A stretch of DNA of 64,000 nt. It comes from Lumbricus terrestris (Eukaryota > Annelida > Clitellata > Crassiclitellata > Lumbricidae). Positions 38,701 through 48,044 of the stretch are shown here, one piece after another. Under the pieces are notes generated by a model, which did no database searches, had not been told where the DNA came from, and saw only the letters and a program-made list of their open reading frames with translations. Location: NCBI GenBank assembly GCA_949752735.1, contig OX457036.1, forward strand, positions 83,261,005-83,325,004. The letters are read 5' to 3'. The translations under genes and the position numbers were made by a program. Position 1 is the stretch's first letter; each line of letters begins with the position of its first letter.

Positions 38701-41700
38701 TTGTATTGCAGTTCGATGATAGTATAGCATTGTTTTTGAGTTGCACATAAATGCCATATATGCTGTTGTAAAGTTTCCCAAATGTGGTCCCAATCGTGTT
38801 GCTTTTTTGCGAAATTCCTTCAGTTTCGAACAGAATGGATAAATGATGGTCATTTCCACTGAACTGAAGCTCTATAAATAAGATTGGCTATAACACGTTA
38901 CATTACCACTTTGCCTGATGCACTTTATTACGAATAATTTCTTCAGTGCAAAGCACAGGATAGAGTTTTTTATGCTAAATATTGTTCAGTCTGGCATTTT
39001 GTGCAAACGTTACTTTAGTTGATTATGATAATAAATCAAATTGAACTGTCAATGTGATTTTTTTGCATTTACATGCTATGTAAATATCGCTCTGGCACCA
39101 GAACAAATTATTATGATTAAATGTGAATTTAAAGTGCAGGACACTTAGGATTGGAGTTGATATACAACCCATTTACAAAATTTTAGTAACTGCCATCAGG
39201 TTTGCCTGCACCACTACCATGCGTAATCATGCTTTTTCTGTGGTTTTCATTTTGGATGAAATGGCCTCCCTCATGCGCTGCACCTATTCCATAGGTCACT
39301 CTCCGACACATTAAATAGACCATGAAAAATCTTTTTTGACCATGCTAGAGTGGGGAGCACCTCTGAGTAGTGCTCCAGAAGAGATGCTGTATAAATCGAC
39401 GAATAAAGGAATTTTTATTTTATTGTTAATTCTCTTCCCTGTCACTTTGGGACTGGTTTCCATGCAACATGAATTGCACTCTCATTTTATGTTTCTGCTT
39501 CACAAATACGGATTGTAATCCCGGGATCTCGAATCTCAAGATCCCGATAATCCCGGGCTTTTTTCAATCCCGAAATCTTGGGATTGGCAAGGATGAAATC
39601 CCATGTGTCCGGGACTACAGGTTTTTTCATTGAAATTACTTTATTAACTCTAAATTCTTTCCTGGTCAATGCTCGGTAGGCGCCAATTCGACAGATAGGC
39701 AGAGGCTAGAGTACAGAGATAGACCACAGATAAAGACGTATACATAGTAACATACATAGGTGGAACCCTGCTGCTAGCTTCCCTCTGCTTCGGTTCATTG
39801 TGCAGAGGTCTTGTGTCAGTCAGTCCATGCCAGCGTCTAAGTGCATTGATCACATGTTATACAACTTGTCTGGATTCGGGTCTGAGAGCAAGTTGTATCA
39901 TAATTAATCAATTAACTCTGCTGCTGCTGCCAACCGGTCAGTAATCACTGGTCCAGCGCAGCTGCTGCATCTCGAAATCAAGGTTGAAGTAAACATCGTA
40001 GCCTATTCCATCAGTCATGATTAGTGTTCCAATTTGACCCACTGATATACGAAGTCAATCATATTATATAGAATTTGATAGATTTAGTATGGCCTCTTCT
40101 AAAAGTGGTGTCTGGAAGTATTTTGAAATAGAGAATAACGGGCAGGGAGCAAGGTGTAAGTTATGCCAATCGAAAACGTAATGCTTCAAATAGATTGATA
40201 ATATTTAAAAACATTATGCTTCTGTAATTAGTTTATAATTTACTTAGTATTATAGGGCATAGGTCTATGCTCGTTTCTTAGAAGCAGAACCAGTCAGGCT
40301 TAACTGCAGCTCGGTGTATAGGCCTAGCTAGTCAGTCTACAGGTTAAACGCCTTGATATAAAAAAGAAAGGAGGGTGAAAAGGCTTGGGCGTTGGGATCA
40401 TCAACTATAAGGCTAAGTTCACTAGATGAGTCTCCATAAAGCCTAAGCCTCTGGTTAAACTTTTCAGCTTTGTTGGCCAAATCATTCTGTGGCCAAAATT
40501 ACTGCGTAGCATTAGACTAAGTAGGCCAAGATCTATATACTTGGCCAGGACCGATGCATTCATGACACATTCCCAGTCACCCTAGTCACCTTTACCAGTC
40601 ACCCTTGCTAATATCTAAAATATTAAATTAATTGAACTCGTAGGCTCAAGTTCAAACACTCCGACTGAGGACTTGATGCAAGTTGATGGAGACCACAGTT
40701 GTTGAAACAACCCGTGCTGATTCGGACGACGATGTGGCGGCCAGCATAAGCCTTCAGGAGCAGATGGAATATGTGCCATGAATGCGTGACACATTATGCG
40801 TCGATGCAGCAGCAGCAGCAGCAGCCTTCCTCGGACATCTTGCGACCTGATGCAGCAAAGACGTTGACTGAAATGTCCATTTTTGAATCAACAGGCATAC
40901 GATGCCACTTTTTGGTACTTTCCATCTGCTCCTGAAGGCACAATTACTTACTGTCAATCCCCCCTACGTCAGTTGAGGTGGAACGGGCGTTTTCAGCAGC
41001 AGGATTTCTGTGCACTAACATACGGTCATGGCTTGGAGACTCTACGATTGATAGCATACTTCATGTTTTGCGATCGTTTTACAGTAAATAGGTCTTCATT
41101 ATGAATATTTGCATCTCTTCTATTATCAGTAGCAAGTCAATGACAAAATGCCACAACTTTGTTAGGCTTTTATGATTGTTTTTAACTTACAATAGCATTG
41201 AATCATTAAGTAAATAGGCAGTGAAAATTTTTGGTAGACCTGTCGAAATGGACCAATCCCGGGATCCCAGGATTGCCTTATTTTTAATCCCGTAATCCTG
41301 GGATCGACAGATTGCCCGGGATTACATTCCCTAATCACAAAGACTTCTCCATTGATTGTTGGGAGCACCTGTGACTAGTTTTCTTAAAGAGGCACCATGT
41401 AAATATATACTGCATATTAAAAAATTATTATCATTGTGATATCATGTTTAATGTTTTTGTATCAATATATTGTGGTTGTGATAATAAGATTTAAAACTTC
41501 ATTATGTTACCAGGCTACAATGCACTGATTTGTGACAATTGCATTTATAAATGGAGCATATTTATATCCTTTAGATTTAATGAGTCATGTACATGTATTG
41601 TATTGTGGTCACAGAGAGTTGCTCTAGTTTTCTTAATATATACTGCATATTAAAAATTAATATCATTGGTGATATCATGTTTGATGCTTTTATATCAGTA

Positions 41701-42676
41701 TACTGTGGTTGTGATAAGATTTAAAACTTCATTATGTTACCAGGCTACAATGCACTGATTTGTGAAATTTGCATTTATAACTGGAGCATATTTATATCCT
41801 TTAGATTTAATGAGTCATGTATTGTATTGTATTGTGGTCGATTGATAGGAACGCTTAGCCTTAACATGGAGAGTAGAGCTTCACTCTCAATTGCTCTGTA
41901 CGCGCAACATTCTATCATATGGTTTTTCTGTGCACTTCCTAGCTTTGGAGCTTTGTACAATATATTGTTTTAAGAAATTATATTATTAGAAATTATATTA
42001 TTTGTTGATTGCTTGTCATGACAGTGTGTGAATGTTTGTTTGAAGTTATTTATGTTAAACCAGTTAGGAAATAGTGAAGAAACTTAGATTGCACATTGGA
42101 AGTCTGTGTTAAACGTTAGTCAGTTTGACTAACGTTGGTTTTTGTGTATTGTTACTAGACGAAAGTGTCGTCTGTCAGCCGGGTCAGTTCCTTCTCAACA
42201 GCTCCTGCCTCCACGAATGTCCTCCCGGCTACTTTGGGGTCAATCAGACGAACAACAGGACTGCGGAGGAGACGGTCCGGCCAGTGCCATCATGCATTGT
42301 CTGCCACCCCACCTGTATCCAGTGCAGTGGACGGGAACCAACCAATTGTCTGCAGTGTGTAGCCGGCCGCAACCTGACGAGCAAAGGGACGTGCGTGACG
42401 ACGGCCGCCCATCGCAAGACCTGGTGGTCAGCCGTCCAGATCGGTGTCCTTGTCATTATCGCGTGCCTTTTTGTGTTGCCTATTGTCGTCTGCGCGCTCG
42501 TCCAGGTGCGCAACTGCCAGGTGAGACGGAGTCTTTCCAGGAAGTATTCGTCGTTTATCGTGCACAGCCGCAACGACAACCACATCCCGATCGAGGTGAG
42601 CATCGATAAACCGCTGCTCGACGTCTCCAGCTCCGATTCGGAGGACAGTGACGAGAGGAACGTCGATCGGCACTGA
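10661..42676 (+). CDS. FURIN: Furin-like proprotein convertase, complete, 14 exons, 763 aa
   Basis: Exons: 10661-10804, 11894-11992, 21353-21451, 22503-22634, 25240-25316, 27448-27536, 28624-28796, 32643-32855, 33476-33576, 34002-34105, 34583-34700, 35179-35480, 37180-37302, 42159-42676. Phases agree throughout and the sum is 764 codons with stop. The product is a calcium-dependent subtilisin-like endoprotease that cuts secretory precursors after basic sites, mainly in the trans-Golgi and endosomes. Seen: short signal peptide (about 1-14); prodomain with internal site VSKR64|S and His58 at the place of furin's pH sensor; primary site KRRTKR96|D; catalytic Asp144 (ILDDGIE), His185 (HGTRCAGE), oxyanion Asn286 (ASGNGG) and Ser359 (GTSASAP); P domain to about 563; RGE at 491-493 where human furin has RGD; Cys-rich furin repeat 597-672; membrane span about 681-708; tail with YSSF (721-724) and acidic cluster [10 protein letters not shown] (748-757). 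Exon borders mirror the human gene. The acidic cluster and single short Cys-rich region favour furin over PCSK5/6. Intron 11 is GC-AG. Confidence 0.95.
12205..12400 (-). repeat. CR1/L2-like LINE 3' end, antisense
   Basis: cattcattcattcatt, then ttatatagcgcc and actcagaagcgct, mirror the 3' tail of the LINE at 19540-20235. It is in furin intron 2, shortly after exon 2. Confidence 0.65.
12430..12512. repeat. AAAACGAAAAAAC-type A-rich repeat, related to 35541-35605
   Basis: aaaaaataaaaaacgaaaaaac, a short spacer, then aataaaaaaacgaaaaaaacg. The complement of 35541-35605 has the same order of blocks, so this is a dispersed repeat and not chance low complexity. It lies in furin intron 2. Confidence 0.5.
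13140..13960 (-). pseudogene. Decayed LINE reverse transcriptase fragment, antisense
   Basis: On the minus strand a degraded GLDYNNSIF (compare the RT motif RLDYCNSVL) near 13660 and LCSLHWLPI (compare LHWLPV) near 13505 occur in the order expected for the C-terminal part of a CR1/L2-type polymerase. Stops and frameshifts are frequent. It is in furin intron 2. Confidence 0.45.
14845..14952 (+). repeat. 18-bp minisatellite, six copies
   Basis: Six tandem copies of gatgtcaccatttcacat with a single t-to-c change in the fourth. The period is a multiple of three, so artificial repeated-peptide frames appear; the location is furin intron 2 and no gene is implied. Confidence 0.95.
15726..15805 (+). 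repeat. tRNA-derived SINE head
   Basis: tggtgtagtgggta (A box) and ggttcaaatcc (B box), about 38 nt apart, form a tRNA-like Pol III promoter. The acceptor stem does not pair well, so a SINE is more likely than a tRNA gene. It is in furin intron 2. Confidence 0.6.
16680..16760 (-). repeat. Short CR1/L2-like 3' tail, antisense
   Basis: ttataaaacacctctaaagggtgaaccgttcagaggcgctc is a diverged antisense copy of the recurrent LINE 3' tail. It is in furin intron 2. Confidence 0.45.
19535..20240 (+). mobile_element. CR1/L2-like LINE 3' end with intact reverse transcriptase C-terminus
   Basis: An uninterrupted plus-strand frame runs to the stop at 20187 and begins in family sequence even before its first start codon ([14 protein letters not shown]). 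It contains [46 protein letters not shown], a linker rich in Arg and Ser, [18 protein letters not shown] and a tail ending VGSASE. The 3' end is gaggcgctatataaat followed by (gaat)n. This is the least decayed of the many copies of this family in the window and serves as the reference for them. It is 5'-truncated and lies in furin intron 2. Confidence 0.85.
20682..20730 (+). repeat. (CAT)n microsatellite
   Basis: Sixteen uninterrupted CAT triplets in furin intron 2. They produce spurious poly-His, poly-Ser and poly-Met frames. Confidence 0.97.
20745..20915 (+). pseudogene. Decayed LINE C-terminal fragment (GRPRKR type)
   Basis: [10 protein letters not shown] followed, after stops, by [15 protein letters not shown] and HLHWNLPMG resembles the last part of a LINE polymerase in which GRPRKRW leads into a W-rich end. 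Several stops interrupt it. It is in furin intron 2. Confidence 0.5.
21422..21590 (+). repeat. Triplicated exon 3 end and splice donor (units of about 60 bp)
   Basis: Three direct copies start at 21422, 21484 and 21543. Copy 1 consists of the last 30 nt of furin exon 3 plus the first 30 or so of intron 3. Copies 2 and 3 repeat the CTTGTGGTAT block followed by ATG|GTAAGT, so strong donors occur at 21452, 21514 and, slightly altered, 21578. Use of the second donor would add 62 nt and shift the frame, so 21452 is taken as the functional one. Confidence 0.85.
25031..25215 (+). repeat. 53-bp minisatellite ahead of furin exon 5
   Basis: About 3.5 copies of a unit beginning tttgttgtctgtctatatag, with starts at 25031, 25084, 25137 and 25193. 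The array ends about 25 nt before the exon 5 acceptor, so it supplies the T-rich sequence upstream of that splice site. Confidence 0.85.
25850..26260 (-). mobile_element. CR1/L2-like LINE 3' end, antisense
   Basis: After ttcattcattcatttattcatt, the complement encodes [20 protein letters not shown] and LPLTLRF, clearly the AFSVVGPxxWNxLP block of the family, and then VLHWLP near 26230. It is frameshifted upstream. It lies in furin intron 5. Confidence 0.75.
26760..27130 (+). repeat. Loose repeat of a cataaa...ttgg module
   Basis: Four or five imperfect blocks of about 90-100 bp share cataa, a short spacer, then a ttgg core. Divergence is high, so this could be an old minisatellite or coincidence. 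It is in furin intron 5. Confidence 0.3.
28150..28400 (+). pseudogene. LINE C-terminal fragment (RRGRPRKRW type)
   Basis: The plus frame contains [20 protein letters not shown], then [20 protein letters not shown], the common C-terminal end of a LINE polymerase. It is truncated, in furin intron 6, and short enough to be an old insertion. Confidence 0.65.
29150..29310 (+). repeat. Dispersed repeat related to 51897-52030
   Basis: After (taatg)n, the block cacgtcagggagaccagctt...tatatcaaatcaag...aatagc matches catatcagggagaccaactt...aaatcagatcaag...aatagc at 51897-51960. This is probably a SINE body. It is in furin intron 7. Confidence 0.5.
29540..29950 (+). mobile_element. CR1/L2-like LINE 3' end, sense, decayed
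   Basis: The plus strand encodes, across frames, [40 protein letters not shown] and a tail with gggagcgcttctg followed by gaggcgctttatat. It ends just left of the TIR element at 29961. Confidence 0.75.
29961..32273 (-). mobile_element. TIR-flanked DNA element carrying an antisense uncharacterised gene relic
   Basis: Inverted ends of roughly 80 bp: CACTATGTAACACGATTTTT ... cctcaaaagtataggaaatgg at 29961-30040, and the complement ccattttctatacttttgagg ... ttttgttacgtagtg ending at 32273. A possible 3-bp TAA duplication flanks both ends. The minus-strand interior (31750 to 30290) holds remains of a long protein. It is entirely within furin intron 7 and in the opposite orientation to the gene. 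Confidence 0.72.
30292..31760 (-). pseudogene. Broken member of a widespread uncharacterised multi-copy protein family
   Basis: Frames on the minus strand, in order from 31750: a poorly conserved N-terminus; [20 protein letters not shown], then [11 protein letters not shown] and [23 protein letters not shown]-like and [33 protein letters not shown]; and finally [20 protein letters not shown] and [10 protein letters not shown] near 30300-30420. I recall the same order of blocks from many unnamed multi-copy proteins of invertebrates. Several frameshifts and stops separate the blocks, so it is a pseudogene. The flanking TIRs suggest the family is element-borne. No function is assigned. Confidence 0.65.
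34701..35178 (+). other. GC-AG intron 11 of the furin-like gene
   Basis: Exon 11 ends ...GTCAACAA and the intron opens with GCAAGT, the textbook GC-type donor; the acceptor is gtttgcag at 35178. Exon 12 must be read A-GAG-ATT-GGT to give the conserved P domain, so exon 11 must end with two bases of a codon. Only the GC donor does this. The GT donor 6 nt downstream (CAA|GTAGTG) leaves phase 0 and breaks the frame. With the GC junction the Cys-to-YLEH spacing is about 34 residues, close to PCSK5. Confidence 0.85.
35541..36240. repeat. T/A-rich stretch after furin exon 12, with a repeat shared with 12430-12512
   Basis: The first 65 bp (ttttttcattttttattctc, then ttttttcgtttttttatttttcgc) are the complement of the A-rich repeat at 12430-12512. 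A further ttatttttcgtttccgtttcc occurs at 36195-36215. The middle is unique AT-rich intron sequence with no gene. Confidence 0.45.
36880..37170 (+). mobile_element. LINE 3' end with (TAA)n tail abutting furin exon 13
   Basis: The plus strand carries [23 protein letters not shown] codons near 36930-37000, followed by a 3' UTR with ttcacatttcggtgtgac and acaaatttatttaataataataataataat. The (TAA)n tail ends 9 nt before the acceptor AG of exon 13 (37178-37179). A related tail occurs at 43960-44035. Confidence 0.65.
38140..38205 (+). repeat. CR1/L2-like LINE 3' tail, short sense copy
   Basis: gaggagtttctgttgaagtggcgctatataaattta matches the 3' terminal block of the 19535-20240 LINE. It is in furin intron 13. 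Confidence 0.55.
39180..39420 (+). mobile_element. CR1/L2-like LINE 3' end, sense, decayed
   Basis: catgcgtaatcatgctttttctgtggtt encodes MRNHAFSVV, then gagcacctctgagtag and gagatgctgtataaat close the copy. It is in furin intron 13, 90 bp left of the hAT element. Confidence 0.65.
39507..41333 (+). mobile_element. hAT element with BED zinc finger and dimerisation-domain relics
   Basis: Ends TACGGATTGTAATCCCGGG and the complement of CCCGGGATTACATTCCCTA are inverted repeats. The flanks ttcacaaa (39499-39506) and atcacaaa (41334-41341) match at 7 of 8 positions. Further copies of the atcccggg motif near both ends form subterminal repeats. It is in furin intron 13, inserted between two LINE 3' tails. 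Confidence 0.8.
40089..41094 (+). pseudogene. hAT transposase relic (BED finger and C-terminal domain)
   Basis: The frame from 40089 reads [14 protein letters not shown] then [11 protein letters not shown] and stop, the first half of a BED zinc finger. Near 40960-41094 a frame reads [15 protein letters not shown], then [13 protein letters not shown] and [11 protein letters not shown] and stop, the hAT C-terminal dimerisation block. The catalytic middle is missing and a (cag)n run sits at 40807-40823. It is an inactive copy. Confidence 0.8.
41374..41839 (+). repeat. Tandem duplication of about 230 bp in furin intron 13
   Basis: Copy A (about 41374-41610) and copy B (about 41624-41839) share ctagttttctta, tatactgcatatta, the block gatttaaaacttcattatgttaccag and the ending tattgtattgtggtc, with small indels. 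The first copy starts within a LINE 3' tail (gggagcacctgtgac). Confidence 0.85.
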
Positions 42677-42967
42677 CGATGATGGCGTTGGATCCTGCTG
42701 CGGGCGAGGCACACGTCTCTCCAACCGTCGTTGATCATCGTCGTATCATCTTAGATTAAATTTATTATTGATACGCCGTTATCATCCTGCTAGGAGAGTT
42801 TAATGGTTTGGTTGGGTTATTGTCTGCTAGGCTAAATGAATCTGTGTCTTGTTATGAGACCGCAATTATCGGTTCCAGACGATGTCTACCAGTGCAGTTT
42901 GCTCCTGTACAATAATGAAGACGCTTTAATGTCGTCGGGTACATTCATAGATACAGGCTGGTACATT

Positions 42968-43016
42968 ATTATTAATATATATATATATTATTTATATATA
43001 TATATTATATTGTAGG
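42968..43016. repeat. (TA)/(TTA) microsatellite
   Basis: Alternating tatata runs interrupted by att, downstream of the furin stop codon. Confidence 0.9.
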
Positions 43017-43849
43017 TATATAGTTTATCAATATATAACATATATGTATGTATGTGTATATATGCGTTTAGCATTTGTATGTAAATGGAACTATATTTGC
43101 ACGAGTTTAATTTAGCAGCATGTAAATGGGTCAGCCATTTGAACAACGGCATTACACCTTGAATCTTATTTTGAGTTCATTTCTTTTGCTTGTCTGTTTC
43201 TCAGTTGCTTCTCAATTCTGAAGGCGGTCTCCTTCCACCTCAGTGCCAATGATTTTACTAGATGACCCTCTCTTCTGTCATCAGTGTGTACTTGTGTGTA
43301 TCATACAATCAATTTTCATACTTGTTTGCATAGATACACCCAAGTACACATACGTACACACATAGGCCTCTTTTACGTACTGCATATATATATCCATGCC
43401 GACTTCGTAGATATTGCAGGACAACCAAATATTAAGATATATGAATTACCGTTTCGTAAACGAGTCTCCTCTTTATACCGTGAAATTGTGCTTAACTCTG
43501 TATTTTCTGTGATGAAATTTCGATGATTAATTGTTCATTCTGCCTCCCAAGTGCTTGGAAATTCATCTGAAAGGTACAAATGAGATTGTTGAGATGTGAT
43601 TACTGCTGTCACTTGTGGATTGCTTGTGGCAGTGCTTGTGGATTGATTGCTGCTTTATCCATTTATCTGCTGAGCAAGAACCTTTTTTTGTTTTTGACCC
43701 TTTAACAAACTTTATTTCTTTTTAAGCTATTGTGTGCAATGCTGTGCCAGTTCACAATTTCACAAACGGTATATTGCTGCAATCAAGCATCAGTAATCAA
43801 GGCTTCTTATTCGCCATTGAGCCAGAATTCGTTGTGTAACATGAACATT

Positions 43850-44035
43850 CTGCATAGTCTAGTGACTACAACCATTCTTTCACTTCTCCTTCCTTTAAAA
43901 TGTGGTTCAGAACGAACTATTTCTCCTTTGGTTTCAATCACCTGATATCTGACTGCATCTTCTCCTGCATCCACCTCAGCTTCACATTTCAGTTTCACCA
44001 TGCATATTACAAATTTAATTAACAACAATAATAAC
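43850..44035 (+). repeat. LINE 3' tail related to 36880-37170
   Basis: ttcacatttcagtttcac, then attacaaatttaattaacaacaataataa, parallels the 3' end at 37100-37170. Coding remains upstream are not recognisable. Confidence 0.45.
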
Positions 44036-46202
44036 CCTTGTAGATTTGTTTCTAACCGTGGTTCTCTTGGCCTTGTAATCCTGCTTTAGTGGTTATCAGC
44101 TTTGTGATGCATTGCTGGGTCGTCAGTACAACTTTATTATTTGTTATCGACACTGGCCAGATCTTTACATTGCATTGTACTTGTGCAAGGCCAGTATGCG
44201 GACTTATTGACCCTGGTGTCACACTCATGCAAACAACCATTTTTTGGTTTTCTCATATGTTATACGTATCGGATCAGTGATGATAATGCTTATTTAAACA
44301 GTTGCTGCACTGGATGTGACGAGAAAAAAAAGTACAAGTCTGGCACTTGACTGGTAACATAATTTCATTCAGAACATCATTATTAAAGATTATAATTATG
44401 TGTAATAATTAAATAAATGCATTGTTCACCCAGTATTTAAAAATGTGAACAGATATTTCGCTTGCCATCTGCTTAACATACTCTAAAAGTGCCATTGCTG
44501 ATGTTCTAAGAATCTGTGATTAGCATTTGTTATTTTTATTCACTTTATCGGACGCTGACAGTACTTGTTATGCGCGTATGTAACATACAACAGGTTTCTG
44601 TGCAATTTTGTGTAAGAATTTATACTATATTATGCAACCAACCCAACATTCAGTTGCCTGAAGATGGCATATGCCTAGCAAGTTTTCGGTTTGTCTCCAA
44701 CTTACACCAGAATGGTTTTTTGTGTAAAGAGCAGAATTTCATTCCATAAATTAGATGATCTGGCATAGTTGTGTTCACTTTTTAGACAACTAGAAATTCT
44801 TCAGGTATGTTGGGGCTAAAGGTTGATTGCAAGATATGTGAAGCATCAGTCGTGTAGATTTCACAATTGTTTTAGATAGTACTACTCAACGATGTTAACG
44901 ACTCTATTGCACATTTGTGATGTATTTTTGGAGAGTGCGAAAATTACAAGATATTTCTCAAACATTCTGTTGTATTTTGATCTTCATAAGAGTTGATCAG
45001 TCAGTAGTACTCCGTGCCATCCTTCTGACAATGTGCAAGTAAAAGTCACCTAAGACTGAGATAAACAGTCACCAATAATATATGAGGGGTTGCCATTGGG
45101 ACAAAAAATATTTTTCTTAGCCTTGGAAGATGTGGGTGGGTGGCAAGCCATCTTCCCTATGCCTGTTTCCTCACCCCAAGTGTTCGGCCCTGGTTTTATA
45201 GCCAAGTTTGTAATGGCAGAAGTATGGCATAAATAACTTTCTACCCTGGAATTTGACTCACAAACCCCAAAACTACATACATATTCATAACATGAGCATA
45301 TTCATTCTTCACATCAGGACGGCCATCACAAAATGACCTGTATTCAATAGCAGTTGCCGACAGGCCAAGACAAATATAAATGGTCTCTGGATATCTTATC
45401 GGAAATCTGAATCCTAAACGCTTACAAGCACATTGTGAATCAAGTTTTTTTACATGGAACGAATAATAATAAGATCTGCAAACAGACTAAGGTGGATTAG
45501 TTTTTCCTGGATTTTGTTAAAATTTTAATATACTCATTTCCAAGACAACAGCTTTTTCCTAAAACCGTCATATAGCTGGCAAGAACATCTCACAAGCCAC
45601 AACACAGCATCCAAGACTGCACGCAATTTCTCATGACATATTCACTTGACACATAATTTCAAAGTGTTCCTATCACCATTTCTTTCACATTAGATCAGCT
45701 TTTATGTAAGTGTCTCTAACAGTCACAATAACAGAATCTTAGTGTGGCGCATGTTGTAACCCACCAAAATCAGCACGTAAACTAACCAGACAGCCAACCA
45801 TTCAACTAGCCACAGATCCCATTGCATTTCAGTTCAGCAGTTTTCTACATTACCTGTTAGCGATTTGCACAGAAAATATTACACCATGCCTGTGCCTCCT
45901 ATTTCCCTCGTAAAACATTAGAAAATGTTAGTTTTTTCTATACATTGGAAAAGTTGGTTGAATGCCCAATTCATTGATAATCATTGTGTTACCTCTTAAA
46001 CAAAATGCTTGAAAACAGTCAAAAGAGTTTCCTAACACCCACAGTTTTGGCCAAACTCAAAAAACAACCATCTGCACTTTAAAGTCTCAGTTTCAATCTT
46101 TCAAGAACCTTCCAAAGACAGCATCTTCTGTTGTGTGGTTGGTCGGGGCCGGATGTGGATTATCGCCTGGCGCACCTGGGGGGAAACTGCAGCCAAGGAG
46201 TT

Positions 46203-47790
46203 TTAGCCGACATCTTCATCTTGTGCTATCAGTTCGCTGATCTGCTTTGGAACTCGTCCTTCATCCAACTCATTGCAGACTTTCTTGTACTGCAAAAATG
46301 ACAATGCACACAATTCTAGACTTTCAGAAAAATACAAGCAATACCATGTTACAAACTTACAATTTGGTTGTGCATGAAAATTTGTCGTACAGCTTAATTG
46401 CGGAAAATACCTGATATTTTGCTAGGAGTATCAGATATTTGGAAGCAGGAAAATCCCAAAAATTAAATCGAATTTCAAGATGTCCTTCACTTTTCCTATT
46501 AACACATTGACCGCCTACACTCTACAGTGCCCTACACGCCATGTTAAATGACTGGCTGAAGTACGAGTTAACTTGTACCTGGCGGTCAACGTGTTAAGGC
46601 AACAATATATCGCAGAAACTTCTTGTGAAAGCCTCTGAACTTTATGGAGATCATTTTTTAATCCTTTAATGATGAGAGTGTACCAAAAGTGACTGGGAAA
46701 CCAATGCAGCTGGTTGGTAAAGGATCAACAAAGTGGCCAGCATCTGTACAAATAGTTTTTAACCCTCAGCATATGGGCAATGAACATTGCACTGTTAAAT
46801 ATACTACATTTGTAGCCTGCTGGGCCCCAATACGTTTATTAGATACAGGTATTTGAACATGCCCGACATTGCCCGTGTATAATATATATATCCTCATCAG
46901 CTATTGAAGACTGGTGTTTTGGACTAGGTGCCTAAGAGAAGCTCTATCATATGTACAATAATTCTTATATCAATTGCCACATTTCTACATAATTAAGTAC
47001 TAAATTTCACAACACTGGAAACCAGTATTCAATTTGTATCAAACTTTTAAGTGTAGTCTCTTACTAATTCCAGTTCTTGATAAAGTGCCTGTATTGACCG
47101 TTCTCGACTGGCCACTAGCTCTTCCAAGTACTGGTATCGTAACTTGCGCCGCGTTCGGCACTCCTGCGCACTCTTGCGGCTTCCTTCAAGTTTGGATCGC
47201 ACGTCTCCTCTGACTGACCTGCGTCCAGGTTTGACCTGGATTGGTGGACTGCGCTGGTGCGACACATTATCTTCCTGTTAAATTCACCAGCACACATATC
47301 CAAAAAAAATTTCGTCTGGAAGTCAATTCTAACAGGAAACTTCTAAAGTCGGCTGATTCATTGACTTATTGACGATCTGCTCTACTCAAAAAGTAGAGGA
47401 GAATCCGCTACTCTATTATAACTTAAATTGCGTTGTCCAAGAATAACTACGTATATCAGACTCATGCTGAATCTATTTCTGTGCAATACGCCGACACACT
47501 TGTAAGGCCAGGATTTAAACTACCTCTACGAATGGAAGTATGCGAAACCTAAACCTGCTAAACTTAAGTAATGTGGCATTATGCGCGCTTTAACAATCTT
47601 ACAAATCTGCCACCGTATTACACACATTTTCGAGAATTCACGATGATCGCTAGGTGGTGAACGTGACGCTTAGAATAATACGCAGTTAAAGCCGTGAAGG
47701 CGAAAGGCCGGAGATAACACTGACCGATCCAAGCATGTCTCCTGAAGTCTTCTCGATCGTGTCCGTCTGAACTTCACCGGTCGAAGGCAT
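46203..47790 (-). CDS. CREBL2: CREBL2-like bZIP protein, complete, 3 coding exons, 120 aa
   Basis: Exons 47725-47790, 47065-47274 and 46203-46289 (minus) join in phase 0 at GT-AG borders and give exactly 120 aa, the length of human CREBL2. CREBL2 is a small nuclear leucine-zipper protein related to the CREB/ATF group. Seen: acidic/polar N-terminus (1-22); basic region about 50-68 containing SRKSAQECRTRRKLRYQYLE; a zipper from about 72 with LEELVASRERSIQALYQELEL; exon 3 continuing with YKKVCNELDEGRVPKQISEL, which matches the family's YKQWCMAMDQGKIPSEIKAL. The start at 47790 is the only ATG that gives this N-terminus. Readthrough of exon 2 would stop after six codons (VRDYT and stop), but GTAAGA is a good donor and exon 3 restores the family C-terminus. 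Intron 2 contains a TTAA-flanked MITE. The gene is convergent with furin. Confidence 0.93.
46499..46597. mobile_element. 99-bp MITE with TTAA ends in CREBL2 intron 2
   Basis: TTAACACATTGACCGCC and the complement GGCGGTCAACGTGTTAA form 17-bp inverted repeats with one mismatch, each beginning with TTAA. A TTAA target is typical of piggyBac-like elements. The interior is only about 65 bp. Confidence 0.75.
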
Positions 47791-48044
47791 TCTATAGCCC
47801 TACGTCCTTTATATAAATTAACAAAACCCGAATGTTGCAGCCATCGTGCTAATTAATTGCACATCAACCTAAAACTCTCCACCTTCTTCGACCGACGATC
47901 ATCAAGCGCCGTCCCTCAGCCACGGAGCATGCGCCGCCGCCACCTCCACTGCATAACATTACGTCACCAGCTAAAAATAGCATAACCCAATTAAGGCAAA
48001 AATACGTAAACACCATAGACTATATAAAAAAAAGAGAAAATCTG
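47791..48044 (-). promoter_or_regulatory. CREBL2 promoter region
   Basis: The 250 bp upstream of the CREBL2 start are richer in GC and CpG than the surrounding DNA and contain ttacgtcac near 47959, a half CRE. It could be bidirectional with the unassigned frame at 48045. Inferred from position and composition only. Confidence 0.4.

Larger units (their letters stand above)
42677..46202. other. Intergenic region between furin and CREBL2 (convergent 3' ends)
   Basis: It should hold both 3' UTRs. An ATTAAA occurs 79 nt after the furin stop (42755-42760). There is an AT microsatellite at about 42968-43016 and a LINE-like tail at 43850-44035. The rest is AT-rich without a supported gene. Confidence 0.5.

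Noticed and set aside
42142..42738. Long overlapping frames on both strands (155, 164 and 98 codons)
   Set aside because: Shadows of the GC-rich last furin exon, which has the matching family protein in the frame ending at 42676.
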